From Vitrella brassicaformis (Eukaryota > Sar > Vitrellaceae), in contig CDMY01000287.1 of assembly GCA_001179505.1 (NCBI GenBank), forward strand, positions 94,116 through 133,597: a stretch of 39,482 bases of DNA, given 5' to 3'. This document shows positions 1 through 10,852 of the stretch, piece after piece. Below the pieces are notes generated by a model. It worked only from the letters and a program-made list of their open reading frames with translations. It had not been told where the DNA came from and did not search any database. A program made the position numbers and the translations under genes. Position 1 is the stretch's first letter, and each line of letters opens with the position of its first letter.

Positions 1-10
1 GGGGGGCTAC

Positions 11-1054
11 CGGGGTCGCGAAGTTGGCCGAGTCCTCTCGCTGCGTCCAGGCACAGCAGCCAAAGGGTGACAGTTATGTGTGTGAGGGAAGCTGTTTGTG
101 TCATTCGCACGTACCCTTTCGGCCCCCCATCTTCCAGTCGTCCCTCCAGTTGCCGGCCGCAGCCTCACCTGCCTCCCCAGCTGCACCAAGACAGACACAT
201 GCAGCACACACATATGACGCGTCTGTGGTCCCATCCATGTACTGCACGTGTTGGCAAACATACCGGCCAGGCCCTCCGTCACCTCGCGGGCCTCCTCACC
301 TGGATCAGCCACGCACACACACAGTTCCCATCAACGAATGTGCATTTGTCGATAATGTATTGCCCCCGCACCCACCGTCGTCGTCCTGGTCCCCCTCGCC
401 CTGCTGGAGGTCTCGGCGCCGGTCGAAGTGCTCGGCGAACTCCGCTGCAAATGCACAAGAGACACAACACGTATCAGCCTGACCGTGATGGCGTACATGT
501 GCCAATGTCACCTTCGTACCATCATGCTGCAGGCGCGTGATCCCATAGGCACAAGCACGGCAGCTGTGCAGATGCCGAAGGCGCGAGTCGAATGAAATAT
601 AGGCTACATAGACGGCGATTTGCTTCTGAATGGCAACACAGACGGGAGACGGAATGCACAGACAGACGGAGACATGCAATGCACTGGTGCTCTCTGACCC
701 GCCCTCCACGCCTAGGATCTTCTGCAGGACGCTGTCGAGGAACGTGTCACTCATGGCTGCCGCGCACAGAGACCAGCGACAGACAGACAGATCACTGTTC
801 TCGCCTCGCTTCCCGTCCCAACACCCCACACAGCACGGCCCTCTGCGTACCGTGCTGCTGCTGCTCCTGATGGTGCCCGTGCTTGTGATGGTGCTCGTGC
901 TTGCTGCACACCACAACACACACACACACACACACACCAGGCATGTGCACTCATTCATCCCGATTCCACTCCAGGGTGAGCGTGTCTGGGCTGTCTGCCT
1001 TTCTCACCTCAGGAAGCCCTTGTACAGCTTCGATTTGGGGTTGTACAGCACCAT
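11..1054 (-). CDS. Family A-related gene L4, chimeric 5' end, runs off left edge
   Basis: Predicted exons in transcription order: 1054-1008, 903-851, about 756-695, 444-376, 299-264, 180-115 and 40-11. The first begins with an ATG and MVLYNPKSKLYKGFL. The second is His-rich (KHEHHHKHGHHQEQQQH). The third reads MSDTFLDSVLQKILG; its 3' border is uncertain. The fourth is the acidic family A exon (EFAEHFDRRRD then QQGEGDQDDDG). The next reads GEEAREVTEGLAG, the same start as the long coiled-coil exon of unit U4. Then come AGNWRDDWKMGGRK and a 30-bp exon. Exons 444-376, 299-264, 180-115 and 40-11 keep phase 1 throughout. No known domain is seen. The His-rich segment might bind metal, but that is a guess. 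It is the only family A unit here with an obvious start codon, so it may be a fusion of an unrelated 5' end to family A exons. The 3' end lies outside the window. Confidence 0.5.
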
Positions 1055-1218
1055 CTTGTCTGGCTGCTGTGTCGCACAAGGGACGGGAAGGCTTTGAGCA
1101 GCAACAGGTAGACGAGCAGCCGCACGCGACTACCGAAGAAGAGCACGAGAACGAGCAAGGGCAGCTGGAACGGGAACGGGTCGGGGCACACCGTCACACG
1201 TCGATGCGAACGAGCGTA

Positions 1219-1944
1219 TCAGCCGCTCTGCTGAACCTCTTGGCGCTCAGCTGCCTGGCACTGCGATGCGAGGCTCTTCGGTTCCGTGTCGGTGCTCTCC
1301 TCGGCACCAGATGACTCTTGGCAGACACACAAGACATACAACACGTATACGAGAGTGCCGAATGGTGCTCTGTGTCACCTGCGACTTACCTCCCGTTGGC
1401 CAAATAGGGCAGCTGCATCCAGGCCGGAGGGCGAGGGTCGAATGAAATATGAGCCACAGGATATAAAATGTAGACGGCGATTTTCTTCTGAGACCATATG
1501 AGCAAACATATACGACCGTCGACAGGGTGTTTGTGCACACATTCGGGGCCTCTCTGGTCACTCAGCCACACGTACCTTCCTGCCTCTCCTCCTGCTCCTG
1601 CTGGTCCATCTGGGGCTCGGCCTCCTGCTGCTGCTCGTCTGCAGACAAGCCAGACACCCAATGTCATATCTGTAACAGCCGTCCGTATCCGTCAGTGGGC
1701 CCACTGACCGCTGCCGCCGACGAAGTGGCTGTCGTCGCCTTGGTAGCCCAGGAACCAGCTGGGGTGGCTGCGCACTGAGTGGGCATATTGGCCGTTGAAG
1801 CCCACCACCCACCAGAATTCTGCATCAATCGGTACACACAGCCCAACACACAAGGGTGTCTGTGTGTGCGTTTGTCGATAATGTATTGCCCCCGCACCCA
1901 CCGTCGTCGTCCTGGTCGCCCTCGCCCTTATCGCGGTCTCCCCG
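1219..1944 (-). pseudogene. Family A unit L3, truncated at both ends
   Basis: Exons 1944-1902 (5'-truncated acidic exon, GEGDQDDDG), 1819-1709 (Trp-rich exon, EFWWVVGFNGQYAHS then HPSWFLGYQGDD) and 1638-1576 (Q-rich, DEQQQEAEPQMD) match the other units in order and phase. The acidic exon lacks its 5' half and follows directly on the read-through end of unit L2. After 1576 the unit leaves the family pattern: the intron carries the dispersed repeat at about 1436-1496, and possible exons at 1412-1390 and 1316-1219 follow with no counterpart in other units. The YVYLW, GYR and CCR terminal exons are missing. It is probably a remnant, but it could contribute exons to a longer transcript. Confidence 0.5.
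1436..1496. repeat. Dispersed short element, copy 1
   Basis: Core GGATATAAAATGTAG followed by ACGGCGATTTTCTTC and GAGAC. It is almost identical to the copy at 36405-36460, including the flanking ATGAGCCACA. A weaker copy lies at about 585-633. It sits in an intron of unit L3. Confidence 0.6.
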
Positions 1945-1979
1945 CTGCAGTGAGTGACTGAGATTGTGAGTGTGTAGCA

Positions 1980-3178
1980 TTATAAGCTGACATCCATCCA
2001 TCCATCCGAAGGGCGAACGAAACACCAAACCACGCACTGAGGGAGGCAGTGAGGGAGCGGGGGAGTGAGTGAGTGAGTCGGGCAGGGAGAGAAGGGCGCG
2101 GCGCAAAACTGGCAGGCAGACAGACAGACAGATAGACAGACAGACAGACAGAGAGCCAGCCAGCCACACAGCACAGCACAGCGGCAGCAGGCCTTCATCA
2201 GCACCGGGTCTGTTCACACAGAGAGATAACCAGAAGGGACCGACACAAATCTACTCCACACAATGTGTGTGTGCGTGTGTGTGGACATCTTACCACGATG
2301 TGCAGCCAGGTGTGTGTGTGCGGGCCCAACGGGCTGACAGACAAGACACCAGGTACAGAGAAACAAACATGGCTGAGATGCGGACACCATTGCTGAGCAG
2401 TTCCTCTGGTCACTCCACCCACCACCAGGCGATAAGCGACGGTACGTCTGGTTGTCCGCTGACATGACACACAGCAGGAAGCAAATGCGTTGATGCGAAC
2501 ATCAGCCATTACGTAATGCATTCACAGTGTCCTCACCACCACAACGGGCGGGCGAACTTAAGTCCAGGACGCTTGAGCCCACAGGTACACATACTGCTTC
2601 TGCTGCACAGATGGATAAACATGGAGGGAGGGAGGGGCGTGTGTGCAGTCGAGTGGATGATACATACCTGGATGGCCGCCGGCTGCTGCTGGTCGTCCTG
2701 CTCGGCCATCTGGCGGCGCTGCTGCTCGGCGGCCTCCTCCTCGGCCATCTGGCGGCGCTCGGCCGCCTCCCGCTCCTCGTCTGCTGCAGACAGGCAACAC
2801 ACCCGATGTCATTTGTGTAACAGCCGTCCGTATCCGTCAGTGGGCCCACTCACCGCTGCCGCCGGCGAAGGGGATTTCATCGCCGTAGTTGCCGAGGAAC
2901 CACTGCGGGTGGCTGTGGACGGGGTGGGCGTATTGCTGGTTGAAGCCCACCCACTAGAAGTCTGCATCAATCGGTACACACAGCCCAACACACAAGGGGT
3001 GTCTGTGTGCACAGTGATGTGTCGCCCCCACACACAGACATACCCTCGGGCTCCTCGTCGGTCCCCTCCCGCTCGGCCAGCTCCACAGCTGCAGCGACAC
3101 AGACACAGTGAGCACGTCCATCTCTGTCGTGTACGATGATCACTGATTGATTCCTCCTACCAGCTTGCATCTCCGCCT
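1980..3178 (-). pseudogene. Family A unit L2, with two in-frame stops and a lost terminal stop
   Basis: Exons 3178-3161, 3088-3044 (AVELAEREGTDEEPEG), 2961-2854 (Trp-rich), 2780-2668 (coiled coil, two R-R-Q-M-A-E repeats), 2602-2537 (YVYLW), 2458-2426, 2333-2294 and 2209 onward. Order and phase match the intact units. The Trp-rich exon has TAG at 2956-2954 where other copies have TGG (DF-stop-WVG against DFWWV). The YVYLW exon has TAA at 2560-2558 where others have CAA. The terminal exon keeps MKACCR but its TGA has become TGT, so translation would run on to a stop near 1980. Two nonsense changes and a lost stop at conserved sites make decay the simplest reading. The upstream exons resemble gene A more than unit L1, so L2 may be a hybrid. 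Confidence 0.65.
2116..2152. repeat. GACA tetranucleotide run
   Basis: Nearly pure GACA/CAGA repeat with one GATA interruption, inside the read-through tail of unit L2. On the minus strand it encodes a run of Cys-Leu-Ser-Val, which explains long Cys-rich open frames here that are not believable proteins. Similar runs lie near 3807-3838, 24103-24131 and 37710-37745. Confidence 0.8.
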
Positions 3179-3223
3179 CTGTGACGAAACGGCACGCAAC
3201 ACATGCCATGCCGTGGAGCATAC

Positions 3224-4335
3224 TTATCGGCAGCAGGCCTTGACCGAGGGCCCTGCTCACACAGAGAGAGATAAACACGAGGGATCGATACAAACTACCC
3301 CACACTCACCATATAAATATACATGTGCATGTGTGTGGACATCTTACGGCGATGTGTGGCGGTTTCGATGTGTGAGGGCCCAAAGGTCTGACAGACAAGA
3401 CACCAGACACCGAGTAACAAACATGGCTGAGATGCGGACACTATTGCTGAGAAGAACCCACCAGCAGCCGGTAACCCAACGTCCGTCGCATCGTCCCCTG
3501 ACAACACACAGCAGGAGGCAAATGCGTTGATGCGCCGCGCCCATCAGCCATTAATGCATTCACAGTGTCCTCACCACCACCACGGGCGGGCGCACTTGAG
3601 TCCACGCCTGACCCCACAGGTAGACGTAGGTCTTCTGCTGCACCGTCGCCGCCTGCTGCTTGAGCTGGTGGACCTGATTGACACACGACACACATGGGCG
3701 GCCTAGGGGCGTGCGTGCAGTGGAAGGGATGATACCTTGATGGGGGCCGGCTGCTGCTCGTGTTGCTGCTGGTCGTGCTGCTCGTCAGCCGCCTCCTCTG
3801 CAGACAGACAGACAGACAGACACACAGACAGACAGACATGGACCGCATGAGCAAAGAATGTCGACAGGGTGTTTGTGCACACACATTCGGGGCCTGTATG
3901 GTCACTCAGCCACACGTACCCTCCTGCCTCTCCTCCTGCTGCTTCCGCTGGTCTTCCATCTGGCCGGCGTCTGCCGCCTCCCTCTCCTCGTCTGCAGACA
4001 GGCCAGACACCCAATGTCATATCTGTAACAGCCGTCCGTATCCGTCTGTGGACCCACTCACCGCCGCCAGATGAGTTGTCGTCGCCTTGGTAGCCCAGAA
4101 ACCAGCTGGGGTGGCTGTGCATGGGGTGGGCGTATTGCCGGCCGAAGTCCATCCACCAGACGTCTGCATCAATCGGTACACACAGCCCAACACACAAGGG
4201 GTGTCTGTGTGTTCATTTGTCGATAATGTATTGCCCCCGCACCCACCGTCGTCGTCCTCGTCGCCCTCGCCCTGCAGTAGGTCTCCCGCTGGTCGAAGTG
4301 CTCGGCGAACTCCTCGTTGTCGGGCCGCTGCTCAT
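3224..4335 (-). CDS. Family A unit L1, nearly complete but with a one-base loss in its acidic exon
   Basis: Exons 4335-4247 (acidic, DNEEFAEHFDQRE), 4163-4062 (DVWWMDFGRQYAHP then HSHPSWFLGYQGDD), 3991-3920 (EEREAADAGQMEDQRKQQ), 3797-3736 (EEAADEQHDQQQHEQQPAP), 3673-3575 (YVYLWGQAWTQVRPPVVV), 3497-3462 (TMRRTLGYRLL), 3387-3348 and 3252-3224, ending SVKACCR and TAA. From 4163 onward all phases agree with units U1 and U2. The first exon is 89 bp where U1 has 90 and shifts frame after FDQR (one G missing in a GGGG run), so the acidic C-half is lost or the unit is damaged. Possible earlier exons at 4.45-4.72 kb are listed separately. The function is unknown. The E/Q/R-rich exons would form short coiled coils. 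Confidence 0.55.
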
Positions 4336-4385
4336 CTGAACAAACAACAGACCGGTACAGTGCACCTGCCTGCCTGCCTGCATGC

Positions 4386-4416
4386 CATCCATCCATCCAT
4401 CCATCCATCCATCCAA
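4386..4416. repeat. CATC tetranucleotide microsatellite
   Basis: About eight consecutive ATCC units within an intron-like stretch upstream of unit L1. Shorter ATCC runs recur at 1992-2007, 8455-8480 and 8755-8768. Confidence 0.85.
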
Positions 4417-4444
4417 TGGCGCATCCATCGACCAATACGTACCC

Positions 4445-4715
4445 TTCTTGGCGGCCTTGGCGAATCCCTGATGTGACTCGTCCCCTTGCTGACCAAGGAA
4501 GAGAGAGAACGAAGCGAAGGCGTACCTGCGACGACACGCCGCAGGATTGTCCCAAAGACCAAAGCAGACCACATGTGTATGCAAGCTGCTTTGCTGTCGT
4601 GCATCCCGACCACAGGTTGTGTGACATTCTGACCTCGGACCGTTGCCACACCATCTTGGCAGCCAAAGGCGCGCGAAGGCCTCACAACGCTCCATCTGGA
4701 CGCAACACACGAATG
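4445..4715 (-). other. Possible divergent upstream exons of unit L1
   Basis: On the minus strand a stretch reads RYAFASFSLFLGQQGDESHQ then GFAKAAKK before a GTACGT donor near 4440. FLGQQGDES resembles the F-L-G-x-x-G-D core of the family A Trp-rich exon, so this may be a decayed extra copy of it. An ATG at about 4707 (MERCEAFARLW) lies further upstream. The exon borders and the join to L1 could not be settled. Confidence 0.25.
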
Positions 4716-5011
4716 ACCACACATACAGGATAGGGATGAGCGAAGGAATGGGCCCCGTCTGCCTTTCCTTCCCTCAGAGAGCTGTCCGGTGGCTGGCGCC
4801 CGCTATCGAGCTTGGGCTGCACCTGAATTCAACAAAAAGGACAAGTGCAGTGCCGAGGGTAACGTCGCCTTCTCAGTCGCCATCTTAGTGGCGCTGGGGG
4901 TCCATGTCGGGTGAGGGCGAGGGTGCGAATGGGCTTCGACGTGAAGTTACCTCTCGTGACCAAACGGAAGGCCCACGGCCCCAACTGCCAGGCCCCAAGT
5001 AAACTTGCCCT

Positions 5012-5140
5012 GTGGCGAGGGGGGGAAGGAGATGCGAAGGGGAGGCGGCAACGAAGCTGGAATGGAAGCGGTTTGGAGCGAACAGATTGTTCTTGAAACG
5101 GTTTCTCGCGCGTCTCCGCCGAGAAATAAATTTCTCGCCG
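5012..5140. repeat. Diverged repeat with hairpin, copy 1
   Basis: Shares GGCAACGAAGCTGGAATGGA-type sequence and the block CGCGCGTCTCC (5107-5117) with 5990-6100. It is followed by a perfect inverted repeat, GAGAAAT at 5121-5127 and ATTTCTC at 5130-5136. Confidence 0.5.
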
Positions 5141-5989
5141 GAACGCCGTGTCGCCTCCATTACCCGTTGGATTCAGCGACGCAGGCGGGTCGGCGATAGA
5201 CGATGAGTAGCCTGCAAGAAACCAGAGACAGAAGAGAACGTTTTTGCCGATACGGAAGCCAGGCAGCCGCTAGACGCCGTGCTTCTCTCTCTCTCTCTCT
5301 CTCTGCGATAAGATCTCAGGACTCGGAGGGTTGACGGCTTCACCGCAGGGAAGACCAGCAAGGCAAGGGGTCCAACAGCCTGGAATCCAGTGGGCCGGCG
5401 TTGCTGTCTGAAGGAAAAGACAGAGAAGACAACGAACGGAGACAAGAACCTCTTTCTTTTCGTCTCCCGTCTCCAAAAGCGGCGGGAGGAAGCGGCGGGA
5501 AACCTACCAAGGCAAAGCGCTTGCCTGACTGTCTTTTACGACCAAACATCTGCTCCCAATCCTCATTTTATTCGACATCGACGGGGAGCGGGCTGTCTTG
5601 AAATCTGACTAGAAGACGACAACATTGAAAATTCCAAGTCGGATACCATGGGGAGACACCATTTGCAGGGGCGTGCAGGTGGCTTACACCCTACACAGCG
5701 CATACACATGTCAGCGCACTCGCACTCATCAACTCGCGCACTCATCCACTCACCTGTCACTGAGAGGTGGTTGGCCGACTGACCAACGAAAGAGCGCCTC
5801 TCGCACGAGCGTGCCGACACCAGCGGGGCATTGCCGCCCTTCACTGGTAAGCCGAAGGAAGAGGACGGCTGCCGACGAGGGCACAAGTGGCGAGTGGTCA
5901 CGAGGGAACGGACGGCCAGGGAGGGCCATGGGAGGCCGAGGCGGGGCGAATGCGGCGGGGCACTGAGGAAGGCGACACAAACCGAACAC

Positions 5990-6100
5990 AAAGGAAGGGA
6001 GCGGAGAGCGGGAGAAGGCAACGAGGCTGGATGGAAGCGAATGGAGCTGCGGAATAAAAAGATTTGCGTCGCGCGTCTCCCTGAGAATTTACATTCTCGC
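5990..6100. repeat. Diverged repeat with hairpin, copy 2
   Basis: The partner of 5012-5140. The hairpin here is GAGAAT (6083-6088) and ATTCTC (6093-6098), so one pair has been lost on both sides and the stem stays paired. Confidence 0.5.
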
Positions 6101-7138
6101 CTGCTTTCCCCTTCGCCCTTTCGCCCCCAATTTCCACACTGGAAAAGGGCCATCCAAAGCTTTGTGCCCCATCTGGGCAAGACATGGCCCGAAATAGGAG
6201 CGTACTGCAAGAGGGAGGCGTGGCTGCCCTCTTGTCTGTGGCTGGTCTGCGGTCTTTCTTTGTTCGCCATCCAGATGCGGATAAATCAGTTCGACTCCAA
6301 AGGATTTGGCAGAGCGTCAGGCCCTCATGCATCGACATACACACGCCACACGCGGCAGTGGACAGATCGGAGGACAAGTCCGCAAAATGTTCATGGTGTA
6401 GAGAACTTAAGTTGTCAACAGCACGCAAACATACAGGACACAGCAGCAGTGAAGGTCAGCTACTCGCACTGATTATGCAACTAGCCAGTCGAGGGCCAGG
6501 CAGTCAGTCTAGAAATGGCGTATGTGGTGCACACACAGCGTGTCAGCCGATGACGTGGATGTCTGTGAGTCTGTGTGTGTGCATCAGGTAAGCCAAATGA
6601 GCACACCGTGCAGTCCACCCACCCACCGATTCACCCACCCCCACCCAGTCGGTTACGCAGTCGCGCCGTCAGGTCAGTGAGTGCACAGGCCACCATTACA
6701 GGTACATGACAGCAAATCAGTGTGTGGAACCGGTCAGGTTATGTGTGTGTGTTGGGTGTGTGTTGATCAATGAGGGCAACAGCATTCATCGCCACACACG
6801 CCAGGGAGTCAGTCAGTCGCTGAGCGAGCCAGCAAGTGAGAGGAAACATGGGAGGGATCACATACATACAAACAGCTAAGGTGTGCACCAATCGGCCGGT
6901 CGGTCAAGGAGGTCACGCGGTCGCTGGCCGGCGAGTCAGACAGATAGCCGGCCTCACACACACACACACACACGCAAAATGGATACGAGGCACTGCGGTG
7001 ATCATCCACCCTGCCCGCCCATTATTGTGTACATGATGCCCGCAAAAACAAGAGCAAGACAGAGAGGCAGGAAGGCCCGCAGGCGGACAGACACACATAA
7101 CCCAGCAAAGCGACTCACTTTCAGGAATGCAAGAGCTA

Positions 7139-9378
7139 GTCTGTCTACCGGTTTGGTATCTATTGCTGTGCGGCACGTGAAGTGAAGAGCAGGTCGTGTT
7201 GTGTCTATTCGGTCACTGAGTGGCTGGCGAGCCACCACTCACACCGCACACGAACACACACACACTCATCCTGTCTGCCGGTAGCTAGCTGACTGAGCGC
7301 TGCGGCCCCAGACCTGTGTGGGTGTGCGTGTGTGGCAACTACAAACAAAGGCAGGTCAGGACGCCACACTTGAGTTGACGTCCACATCAGTCCATCCACA
7401 CGGACCCGAATCCTCATTGCACACACACGCAGGCCACACCCACACATACGCGCGTATGTGTAGCCAGCCAAGCAGCCGCCATCAGAGTGGTCCAAGCAAG
7501 GCTCTCTCTTGTGTTTGTCTGTGCACCCAGCATACGTATACATACTCCATTCATCGATTGACCGATCAGTCACGCACGTCGAGTCGACTGCACACCACAC
7601 ACTGCCCCCACGGCAGCCATCGTGTGGCCTCAAGATGACCAACAACACCCTGTCCTCTCCCCCGCCAGGCCTAGGTGGATGGATGATGGATGTGTGTGCA
7701 TCAAACGTGACCAGATCGCACTCACTGACAGCCGGCCCTTGGCCCATCCCTCAACCATATGTGGGGACGGACACATCTATAGCTGTCATGGATGACTGGG
7801 GGCCCGGTGGGGGGGGTAGATTGAAGAAAAGTAGCGACAGACAGAGAGAAAAACCGAGCGACGCACATGCGTATGTATGTGTGCATGTGCACAAACCAGC
7901 CAGACAGACAACACACCAATCGCCCCTCCCGTCCGTCAGTCCCGCCATCCAGGCACTCCTTTGAGTACGTGTCTGTCTGTGTGTGTCCAGAGTAGCAATC
8001 TCTCACGCGAGTCACGCTTGTGCATCAAGAAAAGTCATCTCAGTCGCCCCCTCACACAGTGACGGTGTGGTGTGGTGTGTCCACGTGTGCGCTGGCTGGG
8101 GCGGCCGAGACAGACAGCCCAAAGGTCCGTTTGGCAGTCACGAGAGTCAAGAATCAAGGCATCCATCACGCAGCAATCTTGCGGCCATGCAGCCGAGCTA
8201 TAGGTAGAGATAGAGGGGTAGAGAGAGCGAGATGGGATGTGGTGTGGACTGGAGTGGACACCTCGCTCACTCGCTCACTCCTTGTGCGTCCATCCGTGGA
8301 GTACACACACGAACTTACCGACGCACACATAGATACGTACGTACGTATGGAGTGGAGTGCAGTGCAGTGCACCACTCCTGACTGACTGACATGTGTGTCG
8401 TGTGTATGTGCGTTGCATGAGTGACGAAAAACCAACCAACCGACCACGCCACGTCCATCCCTCCATCCATCCCTCCATCAAGAATATATAGATATCATGA
8501 CCCGATCCAGTCAGCCATGAGATAGATAGCATTCCATGGACGGTCGAGTCAGTAGGGATTAGGAAGTGAGTAGGGGGTGATGGTGGCTGGGGTGGTGGTG
8601 ACTGATGTGATGTGTGGTGGACGGACAACTTATGCCCCTCTCTCCCCGATAGTCAGCCAGCCATATATATTCACCATTCCATTGATACGATGACATCACA
8701 TCAACAACACACACAAAACAAAGCAAAAGGCCGAGCGATCACATCAATTAACACATCCATCCATCCAGCCAGGCAGCGAACACACTCGTACGATCATCGT
8801 CATCCATCCACAAGCCTCATGGATGGCATGGCTCCCATGCCATCCATGCCATCCGTCCACTCGACACGCCCCCCACGGCACACCACACTGCGAAAAATCA
8901 AATTCATAATCAATCGGTCATCATCATTGTTTGTCATCATCCCCAAGATGATGTCATGTCATGCTAAAGCACTGTACACCACCGCACGACGGACACACCA
9001 TTAGCCGCTGCCCCTCACACTCAGACCACAGACACCAGCCGTCAACCCACTGCATAGCCACACGTGCGCGCGTGTTATCGATCAATCAGACTGAGTGGGT
9101 GGGTGGGGTGACTGAGAAAGAGCTGGGAGGACGGCCGAGCCGAGCCGAGCCGCGTGTTTGCTGTGGGTCGGTCGTCGAAAGAAAAAGACGATATATATAC
9201 GGACGGCGTGGAGGGGTGGAGAGGGGAGAAGACAGATTACGCTTAGATAGATTACGGCCACACGTGGGTGGGATGACTGAGAGAGACCAGCCACCCAGGC
9301 AGGCAGGCCGGCCAGTCGTCGTCCAATCGCACCACACACACCAAGAGCACGCAGTGAGTGAGGGAGGGAAGTCATCAA
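7139..9378. other. Noncoding outer half of the left inverted-repeat arm
   Basis: TG/CA- and ATCC-rich sequence with no frame supported by splice signals. It holds short microsatellites, for example CA at 6956-6973, an ACGT run at 8336-8347 and GGTGG runs near 8575-8600. It lies downstream of gene A and may include its 3' UTR just below 9379. Confidence 0.5.
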
Positions 9379-10852
9379 TCATCGGCAGCTGGATTTCAGG
9401 GTCGGGCCTGCACACGGTCAGTCAACAGCAAGGGTCAACACACAATTAAGTGTCTGTCCGCCTTATTCGCCGCACTCGTGTATATATGTACGGTGAGTGC
9501 ATCTCACGGCGGTGGTGAGCGGCTGGCGGCGTCATGGTGGGCAGCGGCAGCGACTGACAACACACAAAGCACCAGGGAGATCCCTCATGAAGACCTCCTC
9601 CCTGACGTCCATCCATTCACCCACCGGCTGCGTCAGCCAGCTCTGTCTCAGGATGGTGGGCGAGCGACTGGGCGAGGGCACGAGCGCCTGACGCACCAGG
9701 CACACAGAAACAAACACAAAGCGCGAGATGCGGACACACATCAGTCCATCCATCCACTCATGTGTGTCGCTCGCGAACCACCACTCTGTAGCCAATGGTT
9801 TTCGTGATGGTGCGCTGACACAACACAGCAGGAAGCGACAATGGGTGTGTGTACGTATGGACACACTGATGATGCGCTCACCGTCGCTATGACCGCTCCC
9901 GGTGTCCACTCGAGGCTCTGTGGCACGTGCACATCCTGGTCCTGCTGGTCCTGCTGCTCCTGCTGCTGGGGCGCCACCTCAGCGATCTCCGGCGCCTCAC
10001 TGTCGCCCTCAGGCCGCACGTCGCCCTCTGCAATCCATCAGTGGGCGTACACGCAGAAAAGACATCCGTTGACTTGACATGTGTGTGTCTTCATGCCCAT
10101 GCGGTGAATACGTACCTGCCGCCAGCTCAGCACCGTCGTCAGGTCGCTGCTGCTCGTCTGAACCACCCAAGGCAACAATGGCAAGGCCTTTATCCTTACC
10201 CTCTCAGACATCAACGCACAGCACTCTTACCGTCGCCGTGGCAGCCTGAGAACCACTGCGGGTGGCTGTGCACAGTGGGGTCGTGCTGTCGCTGGTGGTC
10301 ATCTACCCATATGTCTGTATCGATACACACAGCCCAACACACAACGGTGTGTGTGTGCACAGTGATGTGTTGCCCCCACACACACAGACATACCCTCGGG
10401 CGGCTCCTCGTCGATGCCCTCTCGCTCGGTCCGCTCCACGGCTGCAGCAGCACAGACACAGTGAGCATGTCCATCTCTGCCGTGCGATGATCACTGATTG
10501 ATTCCTCCTACCCGCCCTCTGCGCGGCCGTCGCGTCGTCTTGCTCCTCTCCTGCAGAAATGACATGAGACAACGAGCAGGGAGGCGCCCATGTGCTATAG
10601 GACAGATGTACGCGTATCTCTCTAGATATTGACGTAGTACCTTCTGGCTGGCTGTGGTCGTGGCTGCCGTCCTGCTGGTGGGCTGGCTGGGCCTGCTGCT
10701 GCACCCAACCAACCACACACGAGAAGGGTAATGTGTGTGTGTGTGTGTGTGGTTGTGTGCGTCACGACACTGCTGATTCTCTCGTGTGTGCATACCTTGG
10801 CCTTCGGCTTGGCGGTGGGGGAGGCTGGGAGGGACTCCTGCACACATGGGCG
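7139..10852. repeat. Left arm of a large imperfect inverted repeat
   Basis: Reverse-complement matches to 15356-18911 occur in symmetric order. The outer end TCTGTCTACCGG at 7139 matches 18911. Block 7195-7330 (GTGGCTGGCGAGCCACC) matches 18715-18840; 7380-7420 matches 18620-18680; 9271-9360 matches 17170-17280; 9430-9500 matches 16740-16805; and 9530-10850 matches 15356-16720. Coding parts are more alike than noncoding parts. Confidence 0.8.

Larger units (their letters stand above)
4740..7138. other. Interval without a convincing gene
   Basis: No chain of exons with agreeing phases and no known motif was found. A minus-strand open frame at 6270-5563 (235 codons) has no recognisable domain and no homologous copy here. 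The stretch holds a CT run at 5283-5303, a pair of related hairpin-bearing repeats (5012-5140 and 5990-6100), and TG/CA-rich sequence from 6.5 kb onward. Confidence 0.5.

Noticed and set aside
305-958. 217-codon minus-strand open frame
   Set aside because: It runs through TG-rich introns of the L4 model; the Cys/Val/Leu-rich parts come from TG and GACA repeats.
1009-1197. Short minus-strand frame with a hydrophobic stretch (possible membrane segment)
   Set aside because: It overlaps the start of L4 in another frame; it has no homologue in other units and no clear splice sites.
5563-6270. 235-codon minus-strand open frame
   Set aside because: No domain, no homologous copy, no splice context; the composition looks like chance in GC-rich DNA.
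9532-9572. Alternative C terminus of gene A (frame continuing past the 9573 donor to a stop near 9532, and likewise to 16707 in the fusion)
   Set aside because: The frame is open, but the downstream CCR/SCR exon is conserved in all units with the right phase, so splicing to it is preferred. An intron-retained form remains possible.
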